64,000 nucleotides of DNA, from positions 1 through 64,000 of the forward strand of contig DAIOCL010000002.1 of assembly GCA_036747335.1 (NCBI GenBank), written 5' to 3'. The translations under genes and the position numbers were made by a program. Shown here piece by piece: positions 1-8,669 of the stretch. Under the pieces are notes generated by a model. It searched no databases, was not told where the DNA came from, and saw nothing but the letters and a program-made list of their open reading frames with translations. This DNA is from UBA4660 sp002405435 (GTDB lineage Bacteria; Bacteroidota; Bacteroidia; Flavobacteriales_D; Sanyastnellaceae). The first letter of the stretch is position 1. Each line of letters starts with the position of its first letter.

Positions 1-1
1 C

Positions 2-1423
2 CGCAATAACACCACATACCTCACGCTGCTGTTTCTGGCCGTTGCCAGCACAGCATGTCATATTCCGGGCAACCTGCAGAAAACTGAAAACAGGTCAGTT
101 CCAGCAGCATATCGGAATTCCATGGATACTACCAACATCGCGCATATCAACTGGGCAGACTATTTCTCCGACAGCAACCTTGTGGCCCTGATAGATACCG
201 CCCTGCTGCATAACCAGGAACTGAATATTGTACAGCAGGAAATCGCCATCAGCCAAAACGAGATCCGTGCGCGCAAGGGCGAGTATCTTCCCTTCATCGG
301 CGTGGCAGCCGCAGGCGACTATGAAAAAACAGGACGTTATACCTCGAGAAACGGGGTTGAGGAAAACATCAACAACGTAAAAGACCCTGAGCTGCTTGAG
401 TCGCGTTCAGATTTTATTTTCGGAGCAACCGCGTCCTGGGAACTCGATGTGTGGAAGAAATTGAGAAATGCCAAAGCCGCAGCAGCAGAAAAATACCTGG
501 CCGGTATCGAAGGCAGACACTTTTTGGTTACCACGTTAATTGCCGAGCTGGCGGCTTCCTATTACGAACTCATGATGCTCGATAACCTGGTCGAGATCGT
601 CGAAAAGAACGTGTTATTACAGCAAGATGCACTGACCGTGGCACGCGAACAAAAAGAAGCAGCCAAGCTCACCCAACTCGCTGTAAACCGCTTTGAGGCA
701 CAGCTGCTCAGGACACAGAACATCCTGAATGACCTCAGGCAGAGAATTACCGAAACCGAAAATCGGATCAACTTTTTATCGGGCCGATTCCCGTCTCCAA
801 TCAAAAGGAATTCTTCCGCATTTTTCTCCCTGTTTCCCGATACACTCCAGGCGGGTATCCCTTCGCAATTGCTGACCAACCGACCTGACATCCGCAGGGC
901 CGAACATGACCTTGCGGCTACGCGACTGGAAGTAAAGGCTGCGCGCGCAAATTTTTATCCAACATTCCGCATTACCGCACAGTCTGGATTTCAGGCCTTC
1001 AATCCCGTGTACCTTGTTAACCCGGAGGCGCTGGTATTCAACCTGGCCGGAGACCTTGCTGCACCGCTTGTCAACCGAAATTCCATCAAGGCATCTTATT
1101 ATACCGCTAATGCCAAACAAGTGCAGGCGGCTTATGCTTACGAGCAAACGGTGCTGCAGGCGCACGTGGATGTCGTGAATGAGCTAGCCCGATTGGAAAA
1201 CACCCGCAAAAGTGTTGAAACCAAATCGCAGGAAGTTAGTCTGAGAACCCAGTCTGTGGCTATCGCCGGAAGTTTATTCAATTCTGCCCGGGCCGATTAT
1301 GTCGAGGTGCTCTTCTCTCAGGAGGAAGTGCTCGATGCACGCATGGAGTTAACGGAAATACAGATGCAGCTGATTCGCGCTAAAATCAACCTGTACCGTG
1401 CACTCGGAGGCGGCTGGCGCTGA
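2..1423 (+). CDS. TolC-family outer-membrane efflux lipoprotein (5' end outside the window)
   Basis: This is an outer-membrane channel component of a tripartite RND-type efflux pump (NodT/OprM-like). The reading frame is open from base 2. It encodes a hydrophobic stretch ending in ASTAC, a plausible lipobox, about 40 codons before the internal ATG at 122. The true protein is therefore a lipoprotein that starts just upstream of the window, and 122 is not the start. Two long alpha-helical repeats follow (for example QNEIRARKGEYLPFIG and RLEVKAARANFYPTFRI), with the LLTNRPDIRRAE block typical of the outer-membrane efflux family. It ends ALGGGWR, as OprM-like proteins often do. Membrane-fusion and pump genes would be expected just upstream, outside this window. 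Confidence 0.9.
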   Translation, partial: RNNTTYLTLLFLAVASTACHIPGNLQKTENRSVPAAYRNSMDTTNIAHINWADYFSDSNLVALIDTALLHNQELNIVQQEIAISQNEIRARKGEYLPFIGVAAAGDYEKTGRYTSRNGVEENINNVKDPELLESRSDFIFGATASWELDVWKKLRNAKAAAAEKYLAGIEGRHFLVTTLIAELAASYYELMMLDNLVEIVEKNVLLQQDALTVAREQKEAAKLTQLAVNRFEAQLLRTQNILNDLRQRITETENRINFLSGRFPSPIKRNSSAFFSLFPDTLQAGIPSQLLTNRPDIRRAEHDLAATRLEVKAARANFYPTFRITAQSGFQAFNPVYLVNPEALVFNLAGDLAAPLVNRNSIKASYYTANAKQVQAAYAYEQTVLQAHVDVVNELARLENTRKSVETKSQEVSLRTQSVAIAGSLFNSARADYVEVLFSQEEVLDARMELTEIQMQLIRAKINLYRALGGGWR

Positions 1424-1453
1424 GCCTAAACAGGCGCAGGCAAGCACATCACC

Positions 1454-2551
1454 TTACGGTTCCTCTATGTTGTAGCTAACAGAGGTCACTGCAAGTTTCA
1501 GCCATGTCCAATCGCCGGTATCCAGTTTCCACGTAGAAGTCATCTGCACCGGCACACGGATGCCGCCGAATGAGTCGTAGCCGGAAATGTTCATCAGCCA
1601 CGGATAACGGACGGCATCATCTTCTCCGCCCTTATAGCGCAGGGCCTCAAACCGGGTTACGTCTCCGGCGCCATTGACATGGAAGGTGCCGCTTCCTGAG
1701 ATGCCGCCGCAACTCAACGTCGCGCGTGCGGTGCTGTCGTCTATGGCTTCCCACACGACGGCGGGACTGACGGCCAGCGAAGGAAACCAGACCATTTCTC
1801 CCAGGAACCGCTGAAGTGCTCCTTCATCCAGTTTGCCTCCGCGCTGGTTTACCACGCCAACCAACGAGTTGAGCCTGATTAGCATTTCGCCCTTGCCGTT
1901 GTGAAACTTGTCTCTGCCCTGAAAAAAGAGCAGGCTGTTCATGCGCGCTTCGACAGTCCATACAAAGCCCGGCGTACCGAGGGTGGAATACTGCACCGCC
2001 CGGGCCTCCATCCAGTCGTCCTGACCGGGTTTCATCTGCATGGACGCCTGCTGGTCGATGCGACCGTTGCGCATGAGGGGTTTGCCCACTGCGCCTGTGC
2101 GGTGAAGCCATCTTTTGACGGGAGCCGGAAGCGCAGCGAGATCCTCTTCCTGCAGCAACCTGTCTGCAGTGCCTGTGTCTGCCCGAAGCAACTGAATGCG
2201 TTCGTGTCGCGAGCGCGCCTCAAAACCCTGCCATGCCATCGCGGTTAGCACCACAAGCAGCAGGATGATATTGGGAAGTGTGCCCCACCTTGCGTCTTTC
2301 CAGCTGGTGATGATCAGGTACTGCGACAACACCACCGCCGCCAGTCCCAACAGCCATGCATGGCGGTAATGGAGCATATTGAGCAGTCCGTAGAGCAGCA
2401 GCATGACTGCTGCAGCCAGCCACACGAAACCCATCGGCTTCGAAATGGGGATGGTCAGTTCTTTGATTTCTCTGATTCCGGAAGCTTTGACATATCCGGC
2501 CAAGTGAATCAACGCGTGAAAGAGGATGATGGCGGCAAACAGGGTTCTCAT
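1454..2551 (-). CDS. DUF6544-like membrane protein
   Basis: This predicted inner-membrane protein of 365 residues has no assigned function. The first ~120 residues hold four hydrophobic segments (MRTLFAAIILFHALIHLAGY, then three more). A soluble C-terminal domain follows, with the LPAPVKRWLHR opening and the TPGFVWTVEARM block that I associate with DUF6544. I chose the ATG at 2551 because it places a membrane segment at the N-terminus; the open frame continues to 2659 but adds only non-hydrophobic sequence. It is the last gene of a minus-strand run after the DUF4421-like gene, with a 127-bp gap. The family name is from memory; the membrane topology is directly visible. Confidence 0.7.
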   Translation of the reverse strand: MRTLFAAIILFHALIHLAGYVKASGIREIKELTIPISKPMGFVWLAAAVMLLLYGLLNMLHYRHAWLLGLAAVVLSQYLIITSWKDARWGTLPNIILLLVVLTAMAWQGFEARSRHERIQLLRADTGTADRLLQEEDLAALPAPVKRWLHRTGAVGKPLMRNGRIDQQASMQMKPGQDDWMEARAVQYSTLGTPGFVWTVEARMNSLLFFQGRDKFHNGKGEMLIRLNSLVGVVNQRGGKLDEGALQRFLGEMVWFPSLAVSPAVVWEAIDDSTARATLSCGGISGSGTFHVNGAGDVTRFEALRYKGGEDDAVRYPWLMNISGYDSFGGIRVPVQMTSTWKLDTGDWTWLKLAVTSVSYNIEEP

Positions 2552-2678
2552 AGCATCGGGGCTGCGTATGATGGAGTTCGGGGATTCCGGACTGCCGTGG
2601 CGTGCACTTTCTCCGCAGCATGGCAAAAATACCGTGCGCTTGCCTTGTTGTGCGGACACGGGCAGCCAACCGCGCCAC

Positions 2679-3701
2679 TCAAAACACCTTCCCTCTCCTG
2701 TTGAGCCGAAGCCCGATGGTAAACTGGTTCAGCAAGTGGCCGCTGGTAACAGACATCCTGTCCATGTTGTAAGACCTGAAGGTTACGACGCTGGCGGAAA
2801 GGATATAGAAATGAGGAAAATTAAATCCGATTGATGTACGGAGGTCACCATGCAACAACAGGTTGAGATCGCCGGAATCACTTTCGGTGTCTGCAAAACC
2901 GAGGCGCTGGTACTGAAGACCCGGCCCCGCCATGAGGGTCAGGTTGGCAAAAAACACCTTGGCAATGACCAACGTGCCCGAGTAGCCGATGCCCATAGAA
3001 AAATATGTGTTGCTGAGCTTGTTTAACTGAGCAAAACGATCGTACCGGTTTCTGACAGCGGGCGGAATAAAGACGCTGTCTGACCGCAGGTTGTTGTGGT
3101 TAAACCCTGCGTAAGAAACAAACGAGGATGCCGATTTCTTCTGCAACGCATTGCCCCTGTATACCGCACCATACGAAAATTTCCGGCGGTTACTGAAGTG
3201 CATAAAGTTCATGAAGGTATTCAGGGTGTGTGACCCCTCGTACCGGTAAAAAGCCGCGCTGTCGTTGAAGCCCGGCAATACGTTTTCTGAATTCTGCTCG
3301 AAATACCCCGTGAACCAGTTGGCGCCCATTTCCACTACGGACGGACCGCTGATCTGCGACAGCATTATATTCAAGGCACGGGCCGGTGGTTTGCGTTCTG
3401 ACGGTTGGTAAGGAACACTGTAGAGGTTGAAGGCAATGACCCGCTTTTCATCCGCATAGGAAAACCCCACATCGGTGAGGCTTTCGGCCATAGCCTGCAG
3501 GCGGCTCTCTGAGGCCGTGTCTTGAACATACCGCTGGGAGATAAACAGTGAGTGGTTGTTGTAATTCTGGTACAACGACCACACCGACTGGTTGTAATAT
3601 TTTTTGATATACGTGCTGTCGAAATAATACTGTGCACACAAAGGTGCAGGTGCAAAGACCGCTGCAATCAACCACCATAACTTTATGTCTGCTTTCACCA
3701 T
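2679..3701 (-). CDS. DUF4421-like outer-membrane beta-barrel protein
   Basis: This 340-residue exported protein has an N-terminal signal segment (LWWLIAAVFAPAPLCAQ) with a probable cleavage after CAQ. The mature part is rich in aromatic residues and alternating hydrophobic strands (for example FSMGIGYSGTLVIAKVFF and HFYILSASVVTFRSYNMD), as in outer-membrane barrels. The pattern resembles DUF4421 proteins of Bacteroidota, whose role is unknown. It lies 15 bp downstream of the GH31 gene and is probably cotranscribed with it. The barrel could help in glycan uptake or have a structural role, but nothing in the sequence decides between these. Confidence is high that it is a real exported protein and moderate for the family name. 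Confidence 0.7.
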   Translation of the reverse strand: MVKADIKLWWLIAAVFAPAPLCAQYYFDSTYIKKYYNQSVWSLYQNYNNHSLFISQRYVQDTASESRLQAMAESLTDVGFSYADEKRVIAFNLYSVPYQPSERKPPARALNIMLSQISGPSVVEMGANWFTGYFEQNSENVLPGFNDSAAFYRYEGSHTLNTFMNFMHFSNRRKFSYGAVYRGNALQKKSASSFVSYAGFNHNNLRSDSVFIPPAVRNRYDRFAQLNKLSNTYFSMGIGYSGTLVIAKVFFANLTLMAGPGLQYQRLGFADTESDSGDLNLLLHGDLRTSIGFNFPHFYILSASVVTFRSYNMDRMSVTSGHLLNQFTIGLRLNRRGKVF

Positions 3702-3716
3702 TAGGTTTTGTGTTGA

Positions 3717-6059
3717 TCAGTCAATGAATACTACCTGATAGGTTCTGCCGCGGCCGTTTCTTACCTCAAAAACTCCCTCGCTGCCCGGCTGCCGCCCACA
3801 ATAAATTTCCGTATCGTCCCACAGTACCAGGGAGTCTTCTCCGCAGCCGTAAAACCGGATCTCCATGGATCCATCCACATAGTCAAAATCCTTTATCGAC
3901 GGATCGGCAACCTCCTGCACAAAGGTGTCAACCTCCCGGTTGTAGGTGGGAATGATTTTTCCTTCCCTGACAAACATGGGCAGGTTACCCGGGGCTGCAG
4001 GTACCTCGTGGTACTGGCTGCCTGCATATTTCAACTCAGAAAAATAATGGTACCAGTTGCCTTCGGGCAGATACACCCTCCAGGTCAGTCGTCCTTTGGT
4101 GATATCGTTGCGCGCTCCACCCTCTGTTTCTGATATAACCGGCGCACTGAGGATTCGGTCACCCAGCATAAATTGATAGTCCTGCGCCCGGGCTTCCCTG
4201 TCTTTCGGGTAGAGGATGGAGAGACTTCTGACCATCGGCCAGCCCTTGTCTTCGGCCTGTCTGGCGAGCGTATAGATATAGGGAAACAACCTGGCGTGCA
4301 GTGTGGCGTATTTTTTCCATTGCTGGAGCGTCTCTTCATCTTCATCAAAGCGCCAGTGGTCGCAGAGCGGCAGGCCTCGGTGCAGGCGCATGACCGGTAC
4401 CAATGCGCCCATTTCAATCCAGCGAAACATCAGGAGCTTGTCCATAGGCCTGGTCTGCTCGCAGTTGTACGCGCCTATATCTATCGAGGTATTGGGGTGA
4501 GCCGATATCCCTGCGGTGTTCATGCCCACTACCTGACCGCCCAGTCCGGAGAGTTCATCGTAGGTGGCATTGCGGTCTCCCGTGAAATGGAAAGGCGCGT
4601 TGGACTGCTGGCCGATGTATCCGCTTCGGGGGAAAATGACAAAGTCGCGGCCCGGATAGGTCGTCTTCCAAAATGCGTCTGCGTTTTGGGCCCAAAGCAG
4701 GGGATAACGGTTGTGCATCGAAAATCCACGTTCACCATTATGGGAAACCGAATTGTAAGGCGTGTATTCGCCAAAGTCGTTCATCCAGCCGTCTACGCCG
4801 GCCTCTGCGAGTTTTTGGTAAAAGTGGTTCCAGAACCAGGGGGCTGCGCCGGGATTTGTCCAGTCAAACTGGGTATCGCGCCAGACAGCAAACTGAAACA
4901 CATAAGGTTTTCCCTTGGTGTTTTTAGTGAAGTAGCCTAGTTTTTTTACTTCTTCAAATAACGGACTTTTTTTAAAAAGCAGGTTGGTAGTGAGGTAGGG
5001 AAGAAAGTAGGAGATGTGTTTGACTCCAGCCTTGTGCTGCTCGTCAATCATTTTCTCATAGTCGGGGTATTGCTTTCTGTTGAGCGTCCATGCATCAAGG
5101 GGGCGGAAAATATTCCGGTTCCAGAACCAGTCCTCCGCGAAAATTGCGCTCAGCGGTATTTTGTTTTCGCGGTGAACGCGCAGCACTTTTTCGTTGACAT
5201 CCTGTCCGTCTTCCTTTGACTGCCAGTCATCGGAAGCGGCGGCCCAAACGCCGAAGACCCATGGCGAGGGTTTGCGGTAAGTACCGGTGTGCTTCTGGTA
5301 ACTGCTGATGACACCGAGGGGTTCATCGGCAAGAAAGAAAACCGATTCGAATGTATGGGTGTAGTTGGTAATCGTTACCCTCTCGCGGTTGGTTGCGGCA
5401 AAATCAAATTCGCTGAAATAGTAACTGTTCAGCAGAAATCCGTAACCCTTGAGGTTGAGAAAAAACGGAACGGGGTAGTACGTGAGGTCTCTTCCTTCCG
5501 GAGATCCGTTTTGTGAGATGTCGGGCAGGTCAGCGCCTACCTCGCGGCACCAGTTGGAGACCACGGTGCCCTTGTGATTCACCTGGTTGAAGCGCATCCC
5601 CATTCCGAGGTAACTATCTGCAACGGTGCTCTCCATTTCAATACTGATCCGCGAATGGTGCGTTTCGTCTTCACGGGGAGGGCGCCGTTCTGTGAGATCA
5701 AAAAACAACTTATCGTTATCCAGTCTAAATTTCATGTAGAACAGGCTGTCTTTGCGCTCATTCAGCAATACAAAATGTCTCCAGTCATCCTGAGCAGGCT
5801 TTTCTACAGCCCAGGCCACATACTCTCTGTAATCAGATCTACCTTCGGTCCATACCCAATATGGCTTGCGCTCCTTCGGGATACTGTTGGTGAAGTGCTG
5901 CAGGGCGACTCCATTGATTACAAGCAGGGCTGTATCTGACTTATAGACCTCAAACCGGAACGGTTTTTCCGAAATGTTTATGGAGTATTCCGTCTCTTGC
6001 GCCGTTGTGGCGATGGACAACAGCAGCGCCCAGGTGGAAACAACTGCAGATAGTCTCAT
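3717..6059 (-). CDS. Secreted glycoside hydrolase family 31 (alpha-glycosidase)
   Basis: GH31 enzymes cleave terminal alpha-linked glucose, xylose or related sugars. The protein has 780 residues with a signal peptide (LLLSIATTAQ) at residues 1-21. An N-terminal beta-sandwich runs to about residue 250, a TIM barrel covers about 255-600, and beta domains form the C-terminus. The probable nucleophile is D428 in GWMNDFGEY and the acid/base D495 in FTGDRNA. A DIGAYN block and a late MRLHRG segment fit the family. GWMNDFGEY resembles the GWMADFGEY of sulfoquinovosidase YihQ more than the WxDMNE form of classic alpha-glucosidases, so substrate should not be assumed. It sits between a TonB-domain gene (37 bp upstream) and a barrel gene (15 bp downstream). 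Confidence 0.92.
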   Translation of the reverse strand: MRLSAVVSTWALLLSIATTAQETEYSINISEKPFRFEVYKSDTALLVINGVALQHFTNSIPKERKPYWVWTEGRSDYREYVAWAVEKPAQDDWRHFVLLNERKDSLFYMKFRLDNDKLFFDLTERRPPREDETHHSRISIEMESTVADSYLGMGMRFNQVNHKGTVVSNWCREVGADLPDISQNGSPEGRDLTYYPVPFFLNLKGYGFLLNSYYFSEFDFAATNRERVTITNYTHTFESVFFLADEPLGVISSYQKHTGTYRKPSPWVFGVWAAASDDWQSKEDGQDVNEKVLRVHRENKIPLSAIFAEDWFWNRNIFRPLDAWTLNRKQYPDYEKMIDEQHKAGVKHISYFLPYLTTNLLFKKSPLFEEVKKLGYFTKNTKGKPYVFQFAVWRDTQFDWTNPGAAPWFWNHFYQKLAEAGVDGWMNDFGEYTPYNSVSHNGERGFSMHNRYPLLWAQNADAFWKTTYPGRDFVIFPRSGYIGQQSNAPFHFTGDRNATYDELSGLGGQVVGMNTAGISAHPNTSIDIGAYNCEQTRPMDKLLMFRWIEMGALVPVMRLHRGLPLCDHWRFDEDEETLQQWKKYATLHARLFPYIYTLARQAEDKGWPMVRSLSILYPKDREARAQDYQFMLGDRILSAPVISETEGGARNDITKGRLTWRVYLPEGNWYHYFSELKYAGSQYHEVPAAPGNLPMFVREGKIIPTYNREVDTFVQEVADPSIKDFDYVDGSMEIRFYGCGEDSLVLWDDTEIYCGRQPGSEGVFEVRNGRGRTYQVVFID

Positions 6060-6096
6060 GGTGCACTTGTCTTCAGGTGCCCAAAAAAACGGGGCT

Positions 6097-6750
6097 TCAT
6101 CGCAGGGTGAATTTTATGGGCAAGGTCAGCGCCGCACTGACGGGTTTGCCCTCATCTTCTGCGGGCTTCCATGCGGGCATACTTTCTATAGCTTCCCATG
6201 CTTCCAGGTCGAGCATCGGGTGTGCGCCTTTGAGGATGGCATCCATTTTCACTGAACCATCAGCCTGCACAATAAAGCGGATATACACAGTGCCGCTTTC
6301 ACCTGCTTCTATTGCCTCTTCGGGATACTGCACTTGACTTGCTAAATAGCTGTGCACGGCGAGATCGTTTTCTCCGAAGCGCGGCATAACCTGAGGAATG
6401 AGCACACCGGATTCATACCCTCCTACCGGTTGGGATCCGGCACCGGCATAAACCAGTTTAGTAAAATCGCGAACACGAAGGGGGTCGCATGCTGCTGACC
6501 GCCTCACCCACACCCCGCTGGGCTTGTTGTTGCTGTAGTATTCTTCACGAATTACGCAATCAGTCGCGAGATTGGCGACAAACACCGTAATGCTGCCGTC
6601 GGGCTGCATGATTTCGGTTTTTTTATAGGATGCCTTGCCCGGCGCGACTTCTTTTTGCAGCTCCGGATCCTTGTAAAACTTCTCAACCGTTTGCTGTGCT
6701 ACCGCCCACTTCGCGGCGAGCAAAAGACCGCAGAGAACAAGGGTTTTCAT
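6097..6750 (-). CDS. Periplasmic TonB C-terminal domain protein
   Basis: This 217-residue exported protein has a signal peptide (MKTLVLCGLLLAAKWAVAQ). A C-terminal TonB domain of about 85 residues shows the usual YPEEAIEAGESGTVYIRFIV pattern and ends in PIKFTLR. It lacks the transmembrane anchor and proline-rich spacer of a classical TonB. It may therefore be a periplasmic TonB-like helper rather than an ExbB/ExbD-coupled energy transducer. The start at 6750 is preferred over the longer frame (6798) because it begins directly at the signal peptide and a -7 box lies at 6787-6794, inside the longer frame. It precedes the GH31 gene by 37 bp on the same strand. Confidence 0.85.
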   Translation of the reverse strand: MKTLVLCGLLLAAKWAVAQQTVEKFYKDPELQKEVAPGKASYKKTEIMQPDGSITVFVANLATDCVIREEYYSNNKPSGVWVRRSAACDPLRVRDFTKLVYAGAGSQPVGGYESGVLIPQVMPRFGENDLAVHSYLASQVQYPEEAIEAGESGTVYIRFIVQADGSVKMDAILKGAHPMLDLEAWEAIESMPAWKPAEDEGKPVSAALTLPIKFTLR

Positions 6751-6786
6751 GTCTATTGGAATTTTCCGGCATTGCACCATTGCTGA

Positions 6787-6794
6787 CGAAGATA
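6787..6794 (-). promoter_or_regulatory. -7 promoter box for the TonB-domain gene
   Basis: Reads TATCTTCG on the minus strand, a match to the Bacteroidota -7 box with C at position 7. It ends 36 nt before the ATG at 6750. It would drive the TonB-domain, GH31, DUF4421 and DUF6544 run. Confidence 0.55.
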
Positions 6795-6959
6795 CCACAT
6801 TTCATGCGAAAAACCGGTTTTGCTGAAGGGGGGGTGATGGTGTATCATCTTTGCCTCATTACTCCCTGGTAAGCGTTTTCAACCATCGCACTGAAAGCCT
6901 TCGCCCCGGGTTGCTGACTGCGCGAGCTTCAGTCTGAATGCGCTGACTAACAGCCCCCA

Positions 6960-8051
6960 TTACTCGACTGCACACCCGGCAAGCGCCTGCGATGCCTTGG
7001 CAGCATAATACCCCTTGGCATCGCGTATGTATGTGAACAATTTACAGGCTTCTGAAGACTTGCCCGACTTTTTCAGCGACATGGCTTTGTAATACAGACT
7101 TTCTTCCCCGAAGGACCGGGTTTCATTGGCCAGGCTCATGTCGAAGTAGCGTATGGCATTCGCATACTCGCCCCTGTTGAAAAAGCACATGGCCGAATAA
7201 AACTGCGCATTGACATCGTCGGGGTATTGTTCCAGCACGGTTGCAAAGTGCTGCAGACAGCGTTTGGTCTCCCCATCGTAATAGGCCTCAATACACGTCT
7301 GTATAAACCGCAGGTAGGGGATTTGCAAGGGCTGGTCCTGGCGTTCATGTGCCTGTCCCGGGCTGGCCTCACTTGCGGGCGTTCCTTCCAGCACCGGCTC
7401 AATGGGTTTCCAGTGGTCGTGGCGCATGGCGCCGTAGTCGACCACCTTGTAATTGTTGATGTGCTTCAGCACCACCCCATCGTCGTCAGGGTATGACGGC
7501 CATACCTCAGGACTATCGTTCAGTGCTTCGTAAGAGGATACCCCACCGCTTTGTCTGGGTTTCAGCGGAGCGGCCGGTTCGCCTGCCCTTACGCTGTCGG
7601 CCTTCTGCGCTTGCGGCTGCATCCTGTCGGTTCTGGTCGGTGTTTTTGGTTTGAAGGTGACTCCCGATTCCGAGGCTGCCTCAAGTTTCGCCAATGCTAC
7701 CTGCCCCCTCTCGGCCTCAAGCGCTTCCGCATACGTTGTTATGGACTGAACCGGGCCCGAGGGTTCCTCCAAACGCTGCAGGTAGACTGCAACACCGATG
7801 GCCACTACCGCCACTCCGGCTGAAAACCATCCCGACAAACGCCAAACCAGTGACTTTGATTTCAGCACGAGTGATTCAGGAACACTGCCGTAGGCCGGAA
7901 TCTCGCCAAAACCTTCCAGCGCATCAGCCACCAGGGGATGCTCCAGCGCCAGCATTTCAATTTCGCGGCTGCGGGCATCTGTCAATGACCCCTCATGGTA
8001 ACATTTGATTTCTTCCAGCGTGGGAAGTGCGATGTCATTCAGGTTTTTCAT
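6960..8051 (-). CDS. Putative anti-sigma factor with periplasmic TPR domain
   Basis: This 363-residue protein probably controls the sigma factor encoded just upstream. Residues 1-65 are cytoplasmic and acidic (EEIKCYHEGSLTDARSREIEMLALEHP), like the N-terminal anti-sigma helices of Bacteroidota partners. A single transmembrane segment lies near residues 74-91. A low-complexity linker follows, and the C-terminal ~110 residues carry tetratricopeptide-like repeats (YPDDVNAQFYSAMCFFNRGEY, FGEESLYYKAMSLKKSGKSS). Its ATG overlaps the end of the sigma gene by 4 bp, so translation is likely coupled. I see no HxxxCxxC zinc motif. A TPR sensor domain suggests protein-protein sensing in the periplasm. 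The anti-sigma role is inferred from position and topology. Confidence 0.75.
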   Translation of the reverse strand: MKNLNDIALPTLEEIKCYHEGSLTDARSREIEMLALEHPLVADALEGFGEIPAYGSVPESLVLKSKSLVWRLSGWFSAGVAVVAIGVAVYLQRLEEPSGPVQSITTYAEALEAERGQVALAKLEAASESGVTFKPKTPTRTDRMQPQAQKADSVRAGEPAAPLKPRQSGGVSSYEALNDSPEVWPSYPDDDGVVLKHINNYKVVDYGAMRHDHWKPIEPVLEGTPASEASPGQAHERQDQPLQIPYLRFIQTCIEAYYDGETKRCLQHFATVLEQYPDDVNAQFYSAMCFFNRGEYANAIRYFDMSLANETRSFGEESLYYKAMSLKKSGKSSEACKLFTYIRDAKGYYAAKASQALAGCAVE

Positions 8052-8620
8052 GGTTTTCCGGTCATCAGAATTTTTAAGTTTCTACGACCGTTCTGTATGT
8101 GAGATTTTACCTCATTGATTGATAACTCGGTCTGTAAGACGATTTCCCTGTAGCTCTTTTCCTCCAGGTAAAAGAGGCGCACACAAAGTCGCTGGTGTTC
8201 GTTGAGTTGTGCAATGTGCTGTTCCAGGGTGCTCAGTGCCTCTTCCCTATTGAGTACAAACTCCTCCGGGGTTTCCTGCTGCGCCAGGGCAAAACCCTTC
8301 GTATGTGCTGCCCTTGTGTTTCTCGACCTGATGGCCATCAGGCAGTGGTTGCGGCATACTGTGAAAAGCCAGTACCTGAACTGAAGCACCTCGTGCACCC
8401 GGAGGTCACGCATCAGTTTTTCAAAAATGGACGATACGGCATCGCGCGCTTCATCGGTATTTTTTAAGTATTTCAGGCAGGCGCCGTAGACCAGATGGCG
8501 GTAGCGGTTAAACAACTCGCCAATGGCCGCCTGGTCACCCGACTGGCGATAATGACTGAGCAAGTGCTCATCGGCTGCTGTATGCCACTGGTTATTCAAT
8601 GCGTTGTTTTTTTTCTGCAC
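8048..8620 (-). CDS. ECF-type RNA polymerase sigma factor
   Basis: This sigma-70 family extracytoplasmic-function factor has 190 residues. Region 2 is visible in LFNRYRHLVYGACLKYLKN and ARDAVSSIFEKLMRD, then YWLFTVCRNHCLMAIR. Region 4 forms a helix-turn-helix in LNEHQRLCVRLFYLEEKSY and ELSINEVKSHIQNGRRNL. The start codon is GTG at 8620. A GATATTTG sequence (8623-8630), one mismatch from TAnnTTTG, lies 2 nt upstream. The gene overlaps the downstream anti-sigma/TPR gene by 4 bp and follows the plug-domain gene by 49 bp. The target regulon cannot be read from this window. Confidence 0.92.
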   Translation of the reverse strand: MQKKNNALNNQWHTAADEHLLSHYRQSGDQAAIGELFNRYRHLVYGACLKYLKNTDEARDAVSSIFEKLMRDLRVHEVLQFRYWLFTVCRNHCLMAIRSRNTRAAHTKGFALAQQETPEEFVLNREEALSTLEQHIAQLNEHQRLCVRLFYLEEKSYREIVLQTELSINEVKSHIQNGRRNLKILMTGKP

Positions 8621-8669
8621 TACAAATATCGGCCAACCCGTTTCGGCGCGGCTGTCGGCAGGCCTGTAC

